DNA from: Flaccisagitta enflata
Taxonomy: Eukaryota > Chaetognatha > Sagittoidea > Aphragmophora
DNA length: 64,000 bases
Direction: 5' to 3'
Assembly: GCA_965153355.1 (NCBI GenBank)
Contig: OZ231127.1
Location: 71,858,001-71,922,000 of the forward strand
Positions within the stretch are counted from its first letter, which is position 1. Each line of letters starts with the position of its first letter. Below the pieces are notes generated by a model. It did no database searches, was not told the DNA's origin, and saw nothing but the letters and a program-made list of their open reading frames with translations. This document shows, in pieces, positions 1-61,866 of this stretch. A program made the position numbers and the translations under genes.

Positions 1-3
1 TGA

Positions 4-56
<53 letters not shown>

Positions 57-147
57 TTACAGTTATGAATTTTTATCGACAAATATACTTCTAATATCTT
101 ATTTTAGCTGCTTTTTATCCTTTCTATTGAGCTTCCTAAGACAGCAT

Positions 148-191
<44 letters not shown>

Positions 192-197
192 GGTGTC

Positions 198-229
<32 letters not shown>

Positions 230-912
230 CACTGATGTTTTTTGTCATTGGTCCTGTTGGACCCATTGGTGGTTTTTTTCTATCGAGCATTCTATTACCA
301 TCTTGCTCAAAAATATCGTCTCAGTAAAACAAAATTATTGTTTATTGTTGATATTTCTCATAAAAAGTTATATATTTCCGCACAACTATTTAGTACAGGC
401 TCTTATGGTACCATATACCCTTTGTATTCAATTGGGAAAACATAGATAAAGGATTCATATACAATGTTGTAGAACCAGTTCTTCAAGCTTTCCAGCAGTT
501 TTTCTTTGATCACTTTTTTACCTATGTATATTCATTTTGAAATAAAATTCAAATAGTTTGTACTAGAAAAATCTGCTTGACGGTATTTGACAGATCTTTC
601 AAAGCTCTTTCAAATGGTCACCGATTTTCATATGATTTTATAATGATAAGCCTAGAAAAATTGAAAATGAACAGGTCAATATTTTTCTCATTTTTTGCAT
701 ATTTTCTGCTCTTTATGGACATGAACGTTTTTCCTCTTTTAGCTCTAAAATCTAAACGAATCGAGCTACTGAGCTCTGCTTGGTGGCATTTTGAAGATTT
801 TTTCTTGCTCTTTCTAATGGTCACTGATTTCAATGAGTTTTTTACAGTTGTTTTGTCACAAATTAGCTATAAAGATGAGACGATATTTTTGAGCAAGATG
901 GTATAGCTTTGG

Positions 913-980
<68 letters not shown>
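4..980. repeat. (TTG)n arrays framing a fold-back element
   Basis: TTG/TTGTTG arrays occur at 4-53, about 148-227 and 912-981. Between the second and third lies an imperfect palindrome: TACCATCTTGCTCAAAAATA near 296-316 has its complement near 882-902 (arms about 40 bp, span 291-905). This is a MITE-like fold-back with no coding capacity seen. Confidence 0.7.
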
Positions 981-1385
981 GATATTAATGTTGGTCTTTA
1001 TCACAATCAAAAAACGACTTACAGGTAATGGCATTGTTTTTTTTTTTTCTTCTCTATTTTTGTTTTCAATATAGCATTTTTGTAGTCATATTGCGATTGC
1101 TGTAGCATCTTCATTCCTGAATAATGAGCATGTGTATGTTGCAACCTAGTAACTCTTAAAAAGGTTGCGTCCCTCTGTCTGTAAGTGTTCAAAAGACTTA
1201 CACCTGCCTGACATATAGGCGGAAAAATACTTAAGCAAAAGAACAAAAACTGTACTTCTAGTTGGCCCAGTAAGATGAAATCTTAATTGTAGTGTCCTAA
1301 CACATTTGAGATACTACAGTAGAAATTTCATCAAACTGGCTTGACTAGAAGTATGGTTTTCAAACATAAGGACCTCTAGTGTTTC

Positions 1386-1569
1386 TCTTCACGCGACTCT
1401 ACAACCCGCTTTCTCCATCCGCCGGTTGGTCAGTCGGTCGGTCCCCATTTTATTCTATTTTAAGATTTTATTTCTTTGACGTCACTGCTCTTGCCTAAAT
1501 GGTCTATTGACCTCAAATATGGCCCCTGCCCACCCGCACGCGACTTTGGTAGCCGTGTATCTGGCCTTG
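1386..1569 (+). mobile_element. CAAGG-type element, subfamily a (degraded left end)
   Basis: It has the cacgcgactctacaacccgc left block, a GTCGGTCGGTCC tract, and the right end CCCGCACGCGACT...GTGTATCTGGCCTTG. The terminal hairpin is decayed on the left. Confidence 0.7.
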
Positions 1570-1749
1570 TTTTCGTACTCACTGATAATGGCCATTTGTC
1601 CAGCATTGTCAATCCCTGTCTTACTTTCTGAGTTTTTTAAAAAGTTGCATCCTCCTCATATTCAATAACTAATGGCTTCCATATCCACAGCCTTCAGTAC
1701 TTGCTATGTCCACCGCACCCAGTTTCATTGCGGCTTTAGGAAGGTTTTT

Positions 1750-2329
1750 AGGTGCGCCATAGCACCTCTATAACTAGCTCTGTCTGTTGGTGGGTTGGTT
1801 GGTCACGCTTGAGTTGAATATCTCTAAATAAAGCAAAAATCACTGGAAATGATTCAGAAATATGATATGATGATTTTTTGGTGCGCCATTGCACCTCTTT
1901 AAGAGGCTCTGCCCATCTGTCCATCTCTTCGTCGGTCATGCTTGAATGAAAAATTGCTAAAAATGTTTGTGACCAATTGAAAGCTCATTTCGTTCATCAT
2001 TGATGGTACTCGTCATTTCATCCACCTAAGTAATCAGCTATGGTTAGGTCTGATAGAGCTGGGGATAGGTCTGATAGAGATGGTGATAGGTCGTATTGGT
2101 CAAATAGAGCTGGGGATTGGTCTGATAGAGCTCAGGATAGGTCTGATAGACCTAGGGATAGTTCTGGTAGAGCTAGTGATAAGTCAGAGAGGTCTGATAG
2201 AGCTCAGTACAGGTCTGATAGAGCTAGGGATAGGTCTGATAGAGCTAGGGATAGGTCTGATGGAGCAAGGGATAGGTCTAAGAATTAATAACGCTCGGCG
2301 CACCGTCTTGGCCCGTGTATCCGGCCTTG
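1750..2329 (+). mobile_element. CAAGG-type element(s), subfamily d, nested pair
   Basis: A left end AGGTGCGCCATAGCACCTCT occurs at 1750 and again (GGTGCGCCATTGCACCTC) at 1880, with a shared right end GGCGCACCGTCTTGGCC...GGCCTTG at 2329. The inverted repeat AGGTGCGCC/GGCGCACC is subfamily-specific. A 21-bp minisatellite (GGTCTGATAGAGCTAGGGATA type) fills 2045-2280. Confidence 0.7.
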
Positions 2330-3782
2330 TTACATGGGAGGCCCTTGAGGGTCAGAGTTTTTTAAACGCCAAAATGGGGAAAATGGGTAAATGGGGAAAC
2401 GCCAAAATGGAGGTAAGGTCTCTGGTTGAGTGGGCTGATTGATGGTCCCAATCAAGATATGGTAATTGAGAGGCGTGATTCTGGTCTAAGAAGGTCTACT
2501 CTTAACATTTTGCAGTTAAAAAAATATGGTTAGACTTAGAAAAATATGTTGAGTGGCATATGAAGGATTTTGTAAAGTATTTTCAAAATGTAACTATTTG
2601 CCTATTTTGATGATACTCCATAAACTATGTGAACATTAACATAAGAAATGCGATAAACTTACTTCCAAGGTAGTAGACCTTAAGTTGGCCTTCAAAAACC
2701 TCAATCAGTCTTCTTAGGCCTGATGTATTCACCCTTGTGTCTTACAGGACGTTGGCTCTTTAGGGCCCCTGCCCTGCTCTCACTGCACTCCACAACCTCA
2801 TTTGATCATGCTAAGCAGGGCATCTGACCTTGTGTGATCCTCGGTTGACTAGTCAAAAAGCAATTAAGTAGAAAACAATAAACTCATGACTTTTAGTTTC
2901 AGCTAGTCTAGCAATTTGGGGTCCCTGAGGCAACCCTCGGTTGCCCGTATGGCCATAGGGGCTAATAATAACCTCTGTAACTGTTCATCCATATTACCTG
3001 AAATTTGAAAATTGAGAACATGACTAAAACTCATGGTATTGGTCTTTATGATATATTTCGGCAATTCTAAGTCCCTTAGAGAGCCCCTTTTACAATCCTT
3101 CCATTTTGCTTTTCCATTTTTCACATACCATTATCAAATCTCTTTCAAACAAAACCAATTGCATGTCTTTCATAAATCCATTTAGAAATCAAAAAGAAGA
3201 CAAGGTGTGCTGTAAAAAGATCGATTAAGGTGAATTTACCCAGATCGGCGATGTGCTCATTTGCGTATTGCAGTCAATGACTGTTAATTAAGACCCCTAA
3301 AATTCAATCTGAAATGATTTTTTCACAACCCTTTGACTATGCGACATCAAAATGCACTTGGCAAGAATTCATTCATTGGAATTTTCTCACTCCTCTTTAG
3401 CTACCAAGGCAGATTGCGATAATTGATGAGATTTTCACCATTTCATGCTCGATATGGGGCCCCAAATGGCATACGAAGCCTCAGTATTCATAATTATAGG
3501 TCATTAGGCAATGAGGAGGGTAAAGGGGGACAGGAATGATCATGTTTGAGTGGCAGAATCATTGTATGAGAGATTTTACAGCTTTAAAACCCTTAAACAG
3601 CCACCAAAATAGTGAAAATACATCAAAATATGTAGTTATGCCATTTCAGGGCCATGGTGGTGGGGTGCCCGTACAGTTGACAGCCTCGGGACTGTCACCA
3701 TTGGCTTCAGCACAAAAAATGGGGGTAGTGGGGTCGTTTTAATCAATTATTTCTACATTTTGGTCCTTTCTGGCGCAAGAAC

Positions 3783-3785
<3 letters not shown>
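2330..3785. other. Intron or intergenic DNA, no gene seen
   Basis: AT-rich sequence with one fragment of the family-f element (2740-2840: GGCCCCTGCCCTGCT... GCAGGGCATCTGACC). No exon of the channel could be recognised on the minus strand. Confidence 0.5.
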
Positions 3786-3826
<41 letters not shown>

Positions 3827-4780
3827 GACAGAAGGTAGAGAAGGGAGAGAGAGAGGTCTTGCTGGATCCTGCTGGATTTTTCGCAAACAATAAAAAAAAA
3901 CGCCATGGACGGAGCGTCAGACTGACAGATGGATGTACAGACAGACCGACGGATGAAAAAAGCCTCTACAAGAGATGCGGATCTAAAAAAACTAAGCGAT
4001 AGGTAAAAAAAAAGGGTTAAAAAAAAAGAGGGAATGGAAGAAAGAAAGAGAAAACGAAGAAAGAATGAAAGAGAAAGAAAGAAAAAGAAAAAAAAAAGAA
4101 AGAAAAGAAGAGAGAATATATTGAGGCAAATGAATGAATAAATGAATAAGTCAGTAAGTGATTGTGGAGGAGTAAAAGAAAGGAACAAAATTAAAAGATT
4201 TTTCTTGTTTCAGATATTGCCACCGGTCAGGCAAAACAGTAGTTTATATGTTTAAAATCTGAAACAGTGGACTTTTGGAGCTTCTATCTAAGCTGCTGGC
4301 TCCTACTAGATAGTAGCTAAAAATTTTTTCTTGCTATCAAAATTGTTATTTGGATATAAAGATGGTAGTATTGCCCACTAATTGCATACATATAATATGT
4401 ATAGGGCAATGTAACTACATTAGTTACCATCTCCAAGATATTCCTAAGGGGACCTAGTGATAAAGATTGTTTTCCCTAAACTCTTTTTCAATAGATTTTT
4501 TTTTCACACAAAATTTTTTCGCTAATATTTTTTTTTTGTAAAATATTTTGTCCCATAATTTTTTTTGCTGATTTGTTTTGCTTATTTTTTTTTTTCTAAA
4601 TTTTTTTTTCTTTAATTCTTATTCGCAAAATTGTTTTTCACTAAATTTTTTTTTTGCTCCAATCCTTTTTACTAAATCTTTTTTTTCTAAACTTTTTTTC
4701 ACTAAATTTTTTTTCAGTAATTTTTTCTTTCAAATTCTTTTTTCACTAAATTCTTTTACTGATTGTTTATCTTATTTTTA
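3786..4780. repeat. (GA)n, A-rich and T-rich low-complexity tract
   Basis: (GA)n at 3790-3824, a GAAA-rich stretch at 4010-4110, and from about 4480 to 4770 a run of ACTAAATTTTTTTT-type repeats of about 18-25 bp. Apparent ORFs here are low-complexity artefacts. Confidence 0.8.
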
Positions 4781-5389
4781 AAAAACTTTAGACTTTTAGT
4801 GAAAAAAAGGTATATTTTATAATACTACAAAATATTTTGCTTACATTATTTTTCATAACTCATCACTATGTTTTCTTAAATCAATTGATATCCATTCCTG
4901 GAATTTTTTTTCCCTGAAGCAATGTTTTCCTAATTTGCAATATAGTATAGAGTTAAGCTTGTCAAATTTTTACAACAGCCTGCTTTTTTTTTTTGCCTTA
5001 AAATTGTATTGATTTTTACCATTTTCCTTTTGATCAATAACTAAAAATATATCAAAATATCTAAAATTTGCTAGTAGCTGGCACTATCTAAAAAAATTTC
5101 ATTTAGTTTCTAAATTAGAAGCTATCATCTAAATCAAATTTTTACTATCTAAGGAACACTTGTTACTATCTAGATCTAGCTACTAACTATCCAACTTGGG
5201 ACCATTGATCTGACACACTAAGTTGATCGGTTTTGGGCCTCGTGAGTTTGTATGAAAGCATAGCTCATAGGCCGTTTTGGGGCCGCTGCTCAAAAATTAT
5301 CTAAGATGGTGATTTTCTCCACTTTTCAACTAGAGCATAACCAACAGACCGACAAACGGACCGACAAAGCCTATAAACCGTGATGAGCG

Positions 5390-5600
5390 TCGTCAATTGC
5401 GAGTTGCATACAATTCCTTGTTCCGCAAGATATTCAACTATCGTTGGTCAGAAAAAGCGTGTCAGCTCTGCGAGCCATTTTAGAGCGGCCCACTTGGGAG
5501 CAACTTGTTGAAAAAGACGCTCAAGTTTTCTGAATCGCATTCTTAAGGCCAGTCCAACAACGCTGTCTTACCAATATGATTTTCTGATGTCAATTTTCGG
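5390..5600 (+). pseudogene. Old LINE reverse-transcriptase C-terminal remnant
   Basis: Across at least two frameshifts the plus strand reads LRVAYNSLFRKIFNYRW, then VSALRAILERPTWEQLVEKD, then NRILKASPTTLSYQYDF, a pattern like the C-terminal end of CR1/Jockey-type LINE ORF2 proteins. It is short and decayed; the call rests on pattern resemblance only. Confidence 0.4.
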
Positions 5601-5684
5601 GATTTGCATTGTATTTCCTCCTCATCCGGTTTACATCCTAGTCCAACCTCATACAAACGTTTAGTGGAGCGTCGACCACTATAA

Positions 5685-5825
5685 CAAGGTCGGATACACG
5701 GCTACCAGTTGCGGACAAGTGGGCAGGGGCGGAAATGCGCGTTTTCCCACTTATCGACTCGATCATTACGGACCAACGGACGGACCGAGGGACAAAGCCT
5801 CATATAGAGTTGCGCGTCCGCAACT
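5685..5825 (-). mobile_element. CAAGG-type element, subfamily c
   Basis: On the plus strand it reads CAAGGTCGGATACACGGC, GTTGCGGAC, a GGACCGAGGGAC tract, then the terminal hairpin AGTTGCGCGTCCGCAACT followed by AAAAAC. The motif AGTTGCGGAC/GTCCGCAACT is shared by hairpin and far end. Confidence 0.8.
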
Positions 5826-5949
5826 AAAAACGCAGTACATTTATTTTTTCTCTCTCTTTTTTTGTCTTATCTAGAAACCGCTAGTTTTGTTCTCTGTTAC
5901 TCATTGATGTTATCCTCTTGATTCGTTACTCAATTGTACCGCTACACTT

Positions 5950-6180
5950 AATGTGTGAATGAATGAATGATTGAATGACTGAATGAATGAATGAATGAAG
6001 GATGGGTTGAAAAAATCTTTTAATAAAAAGAAAACAATTCAAGAACCGCCAGGAGATTAATGTCTATGAAAGAGGAGAAAAATCCACTAGACGAATAAAT
6101 TAATGAATGAATGAATGAATGAATGAATGAATGAAAGAATGAATGATTATATGAATGAGTGAATGAATGAATGCACAAAT
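5950..6180. repeat. (GAAT)n tetranucleotide arrays
   Basis: GAATGAAT repeats at 5955-6000 and 6104-6175 with a short non-repeat spacer. ORFs in them are artefacts. Confidence 0.85.
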
Positions 6181-7229
6181 TGCCAAAACTGTTTATTATC
6201 GAAGGAATGCAAGTAGCCAAGTAACGTAAAAATTTGAGTAATCATAACAAGAATCGAGTTATGACATGTTGAAAGATATGCTGAAAATAGCTATTTAGGC
6301 ATGTTTTAAAAATATATGATAATTGTATATTGAAAAATATTGAAAAAAATATTCATTATTATAAAAATTATTTGTTTTTGACAGATCTTGAATATTTTCA
6401 AACATTTTTTTATTGAATTAATACAAAAAAATCATGAAAATATATGAAAATAGAATAGTACACTTCAAATATAGAGATATTAATATCTAGCTAATAAAGA
6501 TAGATTTTGCATCAATTTTTTTCATTTTGCTATCAAAAAATAATATATTTTGCAAAAATCATGAAAAAAATTGTCATATTAGATATTCATTTATTGCCAT
6601 AATGAATGCCAATTTCCACGCGATCTTGCTCTGTGTCGTATTTGGGTGCTTCACATAGCAAAAGTTGCTTGTTTCTTTTTATCCTGCTTACTTAATATGG
6701 AGTGGTCAATTTTAGGACCCTTACCATTTTAATTTTATGAAAAATCGTTCATCTTCCATTTTTTAGAAAATAGTTTTTGAGAGCCTAATTTGTATATTGC
6801 AGTGGGATAAAAAAATATGCTGATCTTTTTTGAATTAGCTTTTACAAATTTCTGCTCTTCAAAGAATTGTTAATCAGCCTTTTTACAAACTCTTTTGTAA
6901 CTTATGCTCTGATGTTTTGATTTATTTTTACAAAAATCATGATTTTTTAAAACTAACAATTGTTCCTTTTGTAACAAGACTACACAGGATTTTGCTGAAT
7001 TCTGGGAAATCTGAGGAAACTTTAACGCTAAAACAAAAACGGAAGATGAAGGAATTTTGAGAAAAGGAAAACGGTCATCTTCATAGTTTTTTTCACTCCG
7101 TATTGGGTTAGCGGGACGAGAAGAAAATCAAATTTTTTGCTATGCGAAGCGCCCCAGTGTCGTATGTACTAGATAAAATATTCTCAAGGATTGCGTAAAT
7201 GTGCAATCAGGCGCGTGCGTGTGTGTGCC

Positions 7230-7230
<1 letters not shown>
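6181..7230. other. AT-rich sequence, nothing recognised
   Basis: No splice-flanked coding stretch, element end or array was recognised here. It is downstream of the last found exon of the channel gene. Confidence 0.5.

Positions 7231-7231
<1 letters not shown>

Positions 7232-7307
<76 letters not shown>
7232..7307. repeat. (GT)n microsatellite next to exon 14 donor
   Basis: About 38 GT units. On the gene's strand this is (CA)n starting about 70 bp inside the intron after exon 14. Confidence 0.95.
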
Positions 7308-7308
<1 letters not shown>

Positions 7309-7377
7309 ATATTTGGCCGCCTTGATCGCCAATGGTAAGCGCTTTACAAGACGCCTTGTCACTTTTTACCCTGTCAC

Positions 7378-57011
<49,634 letters not shown>

Positions 57012-57123
57012 CTGAAAGTAAAGATGGTCCACAGTTAAAAGCAAAGAAAGATACCCACTGACAGCATTTGCCACAAATATACCACGCAACTAAAGGAAAT
57101 CTAAAGTCCCATAAGGCTTTACA

Positions 57124-57596
57124 CGCTGTTCCCATATAGCGATTTAATCAGACTTGAGTGTCTGCGGCACTGATTGGTGGAGAAGTGTTCAGTAGTGTGC
57201 GGGGAACATCTCTCACTATTTCGTAAGTTTTTTTTAAAGCAAACTTTTTGTGAAATGCCCTCTATCATCAAGAACAACAAGCCCGACCGGGCAACGATGC
57301 GTCCGGGCTGTGTCTCAGCGTGTATTGATCATGTGACATATTGGAGAGACATATTGATGAACAGACGGGTGAAAAGACTCACACAGCATGTTGGTTGATC
57401 ATTTATTTCAGTGTCGGATCTCACCGCGGCCAAAAACAGCCAAAAAACGCGGTTTTTGCACAGGCGTTACGGACGGACCGACGGACGGACGGACGGACGG
57501 ACCGACGGACGGACGGACGGACCCTTTTTTAAAGCAAAGTTTTCGTGAAATGCCCTCTATCATCAAGAACAAAAACAGGTCAGATGGTGGTATCCA
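57124..57596. repeat. Repeat with homolog at 61654-61840, split by a partial CAAGG-type element
   Basis: 57124-57277 and 57525-57596 are homologous to 61654-61840 in reverse orientation (AATCAGACTTGAGTGTCTG, GAAATGCCCTCTATCATC). The block TTTTTAAAGCAAA...CATCAAGAACA occurs twice (57228-57276 and 57525-57571), flanking a subfamily e element (57278-57524, minus) that begins CAAGCCCGACCGGGCAACGA and ends in a GGACGGACGGACC tract without hairpin. Confidence 0.7.
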
Positions 57597-57989
57597 TACA
57601 ACGGAAAGTTTACCTTGTTTCAAGAATAAATTCTAAATGAATTGGCCAAAATACTTGGAGATGGTCTCTATTTGAAGATATTTGGTTATATTTTATGAAA
57701 AAATCCATCATGGGAGATATCAGCCCGTTTTAGAGTCTGTGAGAGAGACCCAAAACAGGCCAAATGCTTGTCTTTATTTTTTTACCTCTCCAAATCATGA
57801 AGTCCTTGCGTATCTAAATGTGGTCCAGTCTATTGGCCTGTCCTTTGGTTAGCCTGTCCGTTTGTCTGTCTGTCTGTCTGTCTGTTTGTCCATCTGTTGG
57901 TCAGTAGGCATTTTGATCTGTCAGTCATGTTTTCATAATATCTCTGAAAACTTTCTCAGTCAATATTCCTTTAACCTTTGTAATCATGT

Positions 57990-58165
57990 TTTATACATTC
58001 ATTCATTCATTCATTCGTCCATTTATTCATTCATTTTTTCATTCATGCACTCATTCTTTCATTTCTCTATTCATTCATTCATTTATCCTTTCTTTCATTC
58101 ATTCATTCATTCATTCATCCATTCATTCATTCATTCATTCATCCATTCATTCACTCATTCCGCAG
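57990..58165. repeat. (ATTC)n
   Basis: CATTCATT tetranucleotide array with minor variants. Confidence 0.95.
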
Positions 58166-58169
58166 GGTG

Positions 58170-58560
58170 TACATTTTAATCAATCCAGCTTTCCTGCATA
58201 GGTTGAGTATGTCTCTAAGACTCTTGTTGCTATGGAGTTCACAGATAATTAGATGCGTTTTAGTGAATTGAAATAAGACAGTTAGAAATTGGCAATATGA
58301 CAGCCAGTAAAGTCCTTCACGGTGGTAGGTAATGGTCCCTCAAGATAAAAGATCGAGAATGAATTTTGCTGAAATATAGTTACTTGCATTTCTTTCCATT
58401 GCTGTCTGGACTGGAGGTAATTGTACGAGAGCCACTTGAATTTATGCGCATCATAAATCATGTCTTATATGCAACGTCAAGCCGTCTACAAATTTACTCA
58501 TAACACTTATCTTACTTCTTGTTTATATCACCGCGATGAAATTTTATTGTTTTGATTACA
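58170..58560. other. No feature recognised
   Basis: Non-repetitive, no splice-flanked coding stretch identified. Confidence 0.4.
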
Positions 58561-58619
58561 GATTCGTTTAACAAATACGAGTCTTCAGAGGCAAAGGGTT
58601 TTGAACCAAAGGCCAGTTT

Positions 58620-59310
58620 TTGGGCAGCGGCCCCAAAAGGGACGAAGTCCTGTAGAACACAGGGGGACTTTTGTTTGTCCATCCGTCCGTTCCTCCGTTT
58701 GTTCGTCAGTCCCCCCAGTCCCTCTCAGGCCTGAAATCTGCCCTCTCAGGCCTGAAATCTGCCCTCTTCAGGCTTGAAATCTGCCCTCTCAGGCCTGAAA
58801 TCTACCCTCTCAGGCCCCAAATCCGGCCTCTCAGGCCCCAAATCCGGCCTCTCAGGCCTCAAATCCGGCATCTTAGGCCTCAAATCCGACCTCTCATGCC
58901 TCAAATCTGGCGTCTCAGGCCAAAATCCAGCCTCTCAGGCCCTAAATCCGGCCTCTCAGGCCTCAAATCTGGCCTATTGCATCTCAAATCCAGCCTGTAA
59001 GGCCTCAAACCTAGCCTCTCCAGCCCAAAATTAGCCCTCTCAGGCCTCAAATTAGGCCTCTCATGCTTCAAAGTAGCGCTCTCAGGCTTCAAATCAGACC
59101 TGATGGCAATTTAACCCTTGGGAAAGCCTTCAGACTCTTGAAGGCCTTCAATCAGCCCACTATAGCATCACATCAACATTTTCACGCAGGACAAACAAAA
59201 GTCTACCTTCGGGGCCGCTGCCCTGCTTCCCCTCACACGAATTCACAATATTGCATAGCAGGGCAATGGGTATCGCTGACCACATATTGCCCTTGGGCGA
59301 CCTGTTGTCT
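58620..59310 (+). mobile_element. Family-f element, full copy
   Basis: GGGCAGCGGCCCCAAAAGGG, GACGAAGTCCTGTAGAACAC, an array of about 16 TCTCAGGCCTCAAATCCGGC units (58715-59090), inverted block CACGCAGGACAAACAAAAGT, CCTTCGGGGCCGCTGCCC and CCTGCTTCC...AGCAGGGCAATGGGTATCG tail. Pairs with 44342-45020. Confidence 0.8.
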
Positions 59311-59629
59311 ATTGCGTGTTCAATTTCATGCGCGTCAAAAGCAGGTGACAGAAAGTTAGTTTTGATCCTCCAACTGATTGGACAGATCTAAGCGAATCCT
59401 GGACCTAATCATGATTGTCGTGAGAAAACATGTGCAGGTTCAAAATTGTATTGTTTGTAAGAGTGTATGTGACTAAGACTGTCTGCGTTTGGGGGGTTAT
59501 GTTTAGTGTATGCATATGAAAAGTGGAGTATAGAAATATATCAATTTCAATGAGGGAATCGGTAAGCAAAAATTCCACGCTGGCAGTTGGTTCAATTTTG
59601 AAATTGTATTTAAGACTCTGTTAGTCTTT

Positions 59630-59712
59630 CTGTCTGTCTGTCCGTCTGTCACTCTGTCTGTCTGTCGCTCTGTCTGTCCGTCTGTCACTCTGTCTGTCTG
59701 TTGCTCTGTCTG

Positions 59713-59744
<32 letters not shown>

Positions 59745-59781
59745 AGTCAGTATGTCTCTCTGTCTGTCTCTCGGTCTGTCT

Positions 59782-59865
<84 letters not shown>

Positions 59866-59866
59866 G
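59630..59866. repeat. (GTCT)n, (CT)n and (TTG)n in series
   Basis: CTGTCTGTCTGT 59630-59780, CT 59790-59825, TTG 59825-59866. Confidence 0.95.
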
Positions 59867-60079
59867 ATATTTATGCATTTCAACCGTCCCTCTTGGGAGT
59901 GAGCGAAGTGAGTGATAGAGCCCCTGAACATAGCAAACTAGTGAAGCAAGCATAGCAAAATGGATCACCGCGGAGCAAGTGAGTGGAGTGAACGATGCGA
60001 GCAACCGATTGAAGCGAGTGACAAAGTGGCCCGTTAAAATCGGTTATCAGTGACTCAGAAACGCGCCCATATAGTTTTT

Positions 60080-60950
60080 AGTTGTGGACATGCTACTCTA
60101 TATGAGGCTTTGTCCGTCCATCGGTCCGTCGCGTCGGTCCGTTGGTCCATTGGTCCATTGATCCATGGTGATCGAGTCAAAAAGTAGAAAATCAAGCTTT
60201 TAGTCAATGTTTGTGGGTGGGGTTGGGGGTTTGGGTGTGGATGCGGGTGTATGTGTGTTTTCGAGGCTCAAAAAAACTTAGGCTCCACCGATTTCTGGCT
60301 TCTTTAGTCCATCGTAACACAAAAAATAACGGGCAAAAATAGAAAAATGCACAAAAAATACTTGTATGTTATAACAAGTGACGCGGGTTCACAATATCGT
60401 TGCGGACGAGTTGGTTGGGGCATTCAACGCCCAGCCTCACACCAAGCCCACCCCCAACCACCTCTGCCACACACACAAACACATACAATAACGGGATGAA
60501 GCATAACAAATTTGCTTTCAAATTGTTTCCTACCACGGTTTTTGAAATTGTTCTATCGTGTTGACGAAGGTTGTAGTTGGTTCTCAGTCCTCAGTCAATT
60601 TGTTTGCGTAACTCTTATGATGTGTGACAGGATTTTTATCTTTACAGGGCATTTTAAGATACTTGAGTGTGAATGGGACAGCGTAACGCAGATGACGCAT
60701 CGAGTTGCCGGGATGGGCTTGTTGAATCATTCAAGGGAATAATGCCTCCTAGGTTCCAGTTCACCAGCCATTGACAACCAACTGACCAACCAACAAACCA
60801 ACCCACCAACAAACCAACCAACCAACCAACCATATGACCAATCGACCAGCCAATCAATTAACCAACCAAGAGACAAAGCTTCAGATAGAGGCGCGTTGGC
60901 GCACATAAAGAATAATCAAGAATGTCAATGTTTAGATTAATCAAAGCATT
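60080..60950. other. Element scraps and ACCA-repeat DNA upstream of the gene
   Basis: A subfamily c left end (AGTTGTGGACATGCTACTCT, ATATGAGGCTTTGTCCGTCC) at 60080, GTTGCGGACGAGTTGG at 60400, and ACCAACCAACCAAC with a d-like end GAGGCGCGTTGGCGCAC at 60775-60905. A splice-like TTATCTTTACAG|GGCATT followed by 33 open codons on the plus strand (60646-60745) is not recognisable as any family. Confidence 0.4.
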
Positions 60951-60953
60951 TTT

Positions 60954-61137
60954 AGTCGCGACTCTACAACCCGCTTTGTCTGTCCGTCCGTCCGTCCCTC
61001 CGTCCGTCTGTCGGTCCATTGGTCCATCGGTCAATTATCATTTTATGTATTTTTAAGTCATTTTAAGTCATTTTAAGTCAGTTTGAGTCATCCTCAGTTA
61101 TTCATGTCCCATGTGCGACTTATAGGTGTTGGCCTTG
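60954..61137 (+). mobile_element. CAAGG-type element, subfamily b (184 bp)
   Basis: AGTCGCGACTCTACAACCCG, CCGTCCGTCCGTCC tract, TTTTAAGTCATTTTAAGTCA repeats, GTGCGACTTATAGGTGTTGG and CCTTG. The hairpin is shortened to AGTCGCGACT. Confidence 0.85.
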
Positions 61138-61485
61138 TTGTTCTAATTTCGGGCCCTGAGAGCTCTGTTGCAACATGTTGGTGGGCCCTTTGGGTCCCAA
61201 ATCATCAACTTAGTTAATGATGAGTCATTACGGGTCAGTTATAGTGCAGCTAGGTACAACTCTCTTGAGTTTGACATAAAAAATCATGGGACTTGTCATT
61301 TTTGACAATTCTTACCATTTAGGTCTCTTTTGACAGCCTCAAGAGAGCTTTTGCAAGGTGACAACCTATTTTTGATGTATTTTTTGTAATCTACTTCAAA
61401 ATATCTTGCAAACGAGTCCAATTCCAGGTATTTTGATCAATCCGTTCCAAAGTTATGAACAGAGCAAGGTAAACTATGAAAATAA

Positions 61486-61651
61486 ACTAGGCCGGATACG
61501 CGGCCACCAGTTGCGGACGGGTGGGCAGGGGCGGAAATGCGCGTTTTCCCACTTTTCATCTCGAGCGTGACGGACCGACCAACCGACCGACCAAATGACC
61601 AACGGACGGACGGACGGACAAAGCCTCTTATAGAGTTGCGTGTCCGCAACT
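61486..61651 (-). mobile_element. CAAGG-type element, subfamily c (166 bp)
   Basis: CTAGGCCGGATACGCGGCCA, AGTTGCGGACGGGTGGGCA, CTCGAGCGTGACGG, CCTCTTATAGAG box, hairpin GTTGCGTGTCCGCAACT followed by AAAAAG. Confidence 0.9.
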
Positions 61652-61866
61652 AAAAAGCCACCACCTGACCGGTTTTCCTTCCAGGCAGAAAGGGGTGTTT
61701 TACGAAAATTTTGCTTTCCAAAAAACTTACCAGATAGTGGCTGGTGTTCCCATAATATTGGAGAACACTTCCCCATCAATCACCAACCCAGACACTCAAG
61801 TCTGATTAAGTCGCTGTATGGGAACAGTGTGTTTAATTGGGCGCACTGTGTAATCTTGACGTTTTT

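Noticed and set aside
3739-3772. Possible terminal exon on the minus strand: (CT)n tract, TTCTTGCGCCAG, then 9-10 codons and TAA
   Set aside because: The layout resembles exons 4 and 12, but nine codons without recognisable sequence cannot be assigned to the channel.
59701-60004. CRISPR-like regular repeats
   Set aside because: Simple GTCT, CT and TTG microsatellites without spacers; eukaryotic context.
60646-60745. Plus-strand acceptor-like TTATCTTTACAG followed by 33 open codons
   Set aside because: Too short, no family recognised, no partner exon found.
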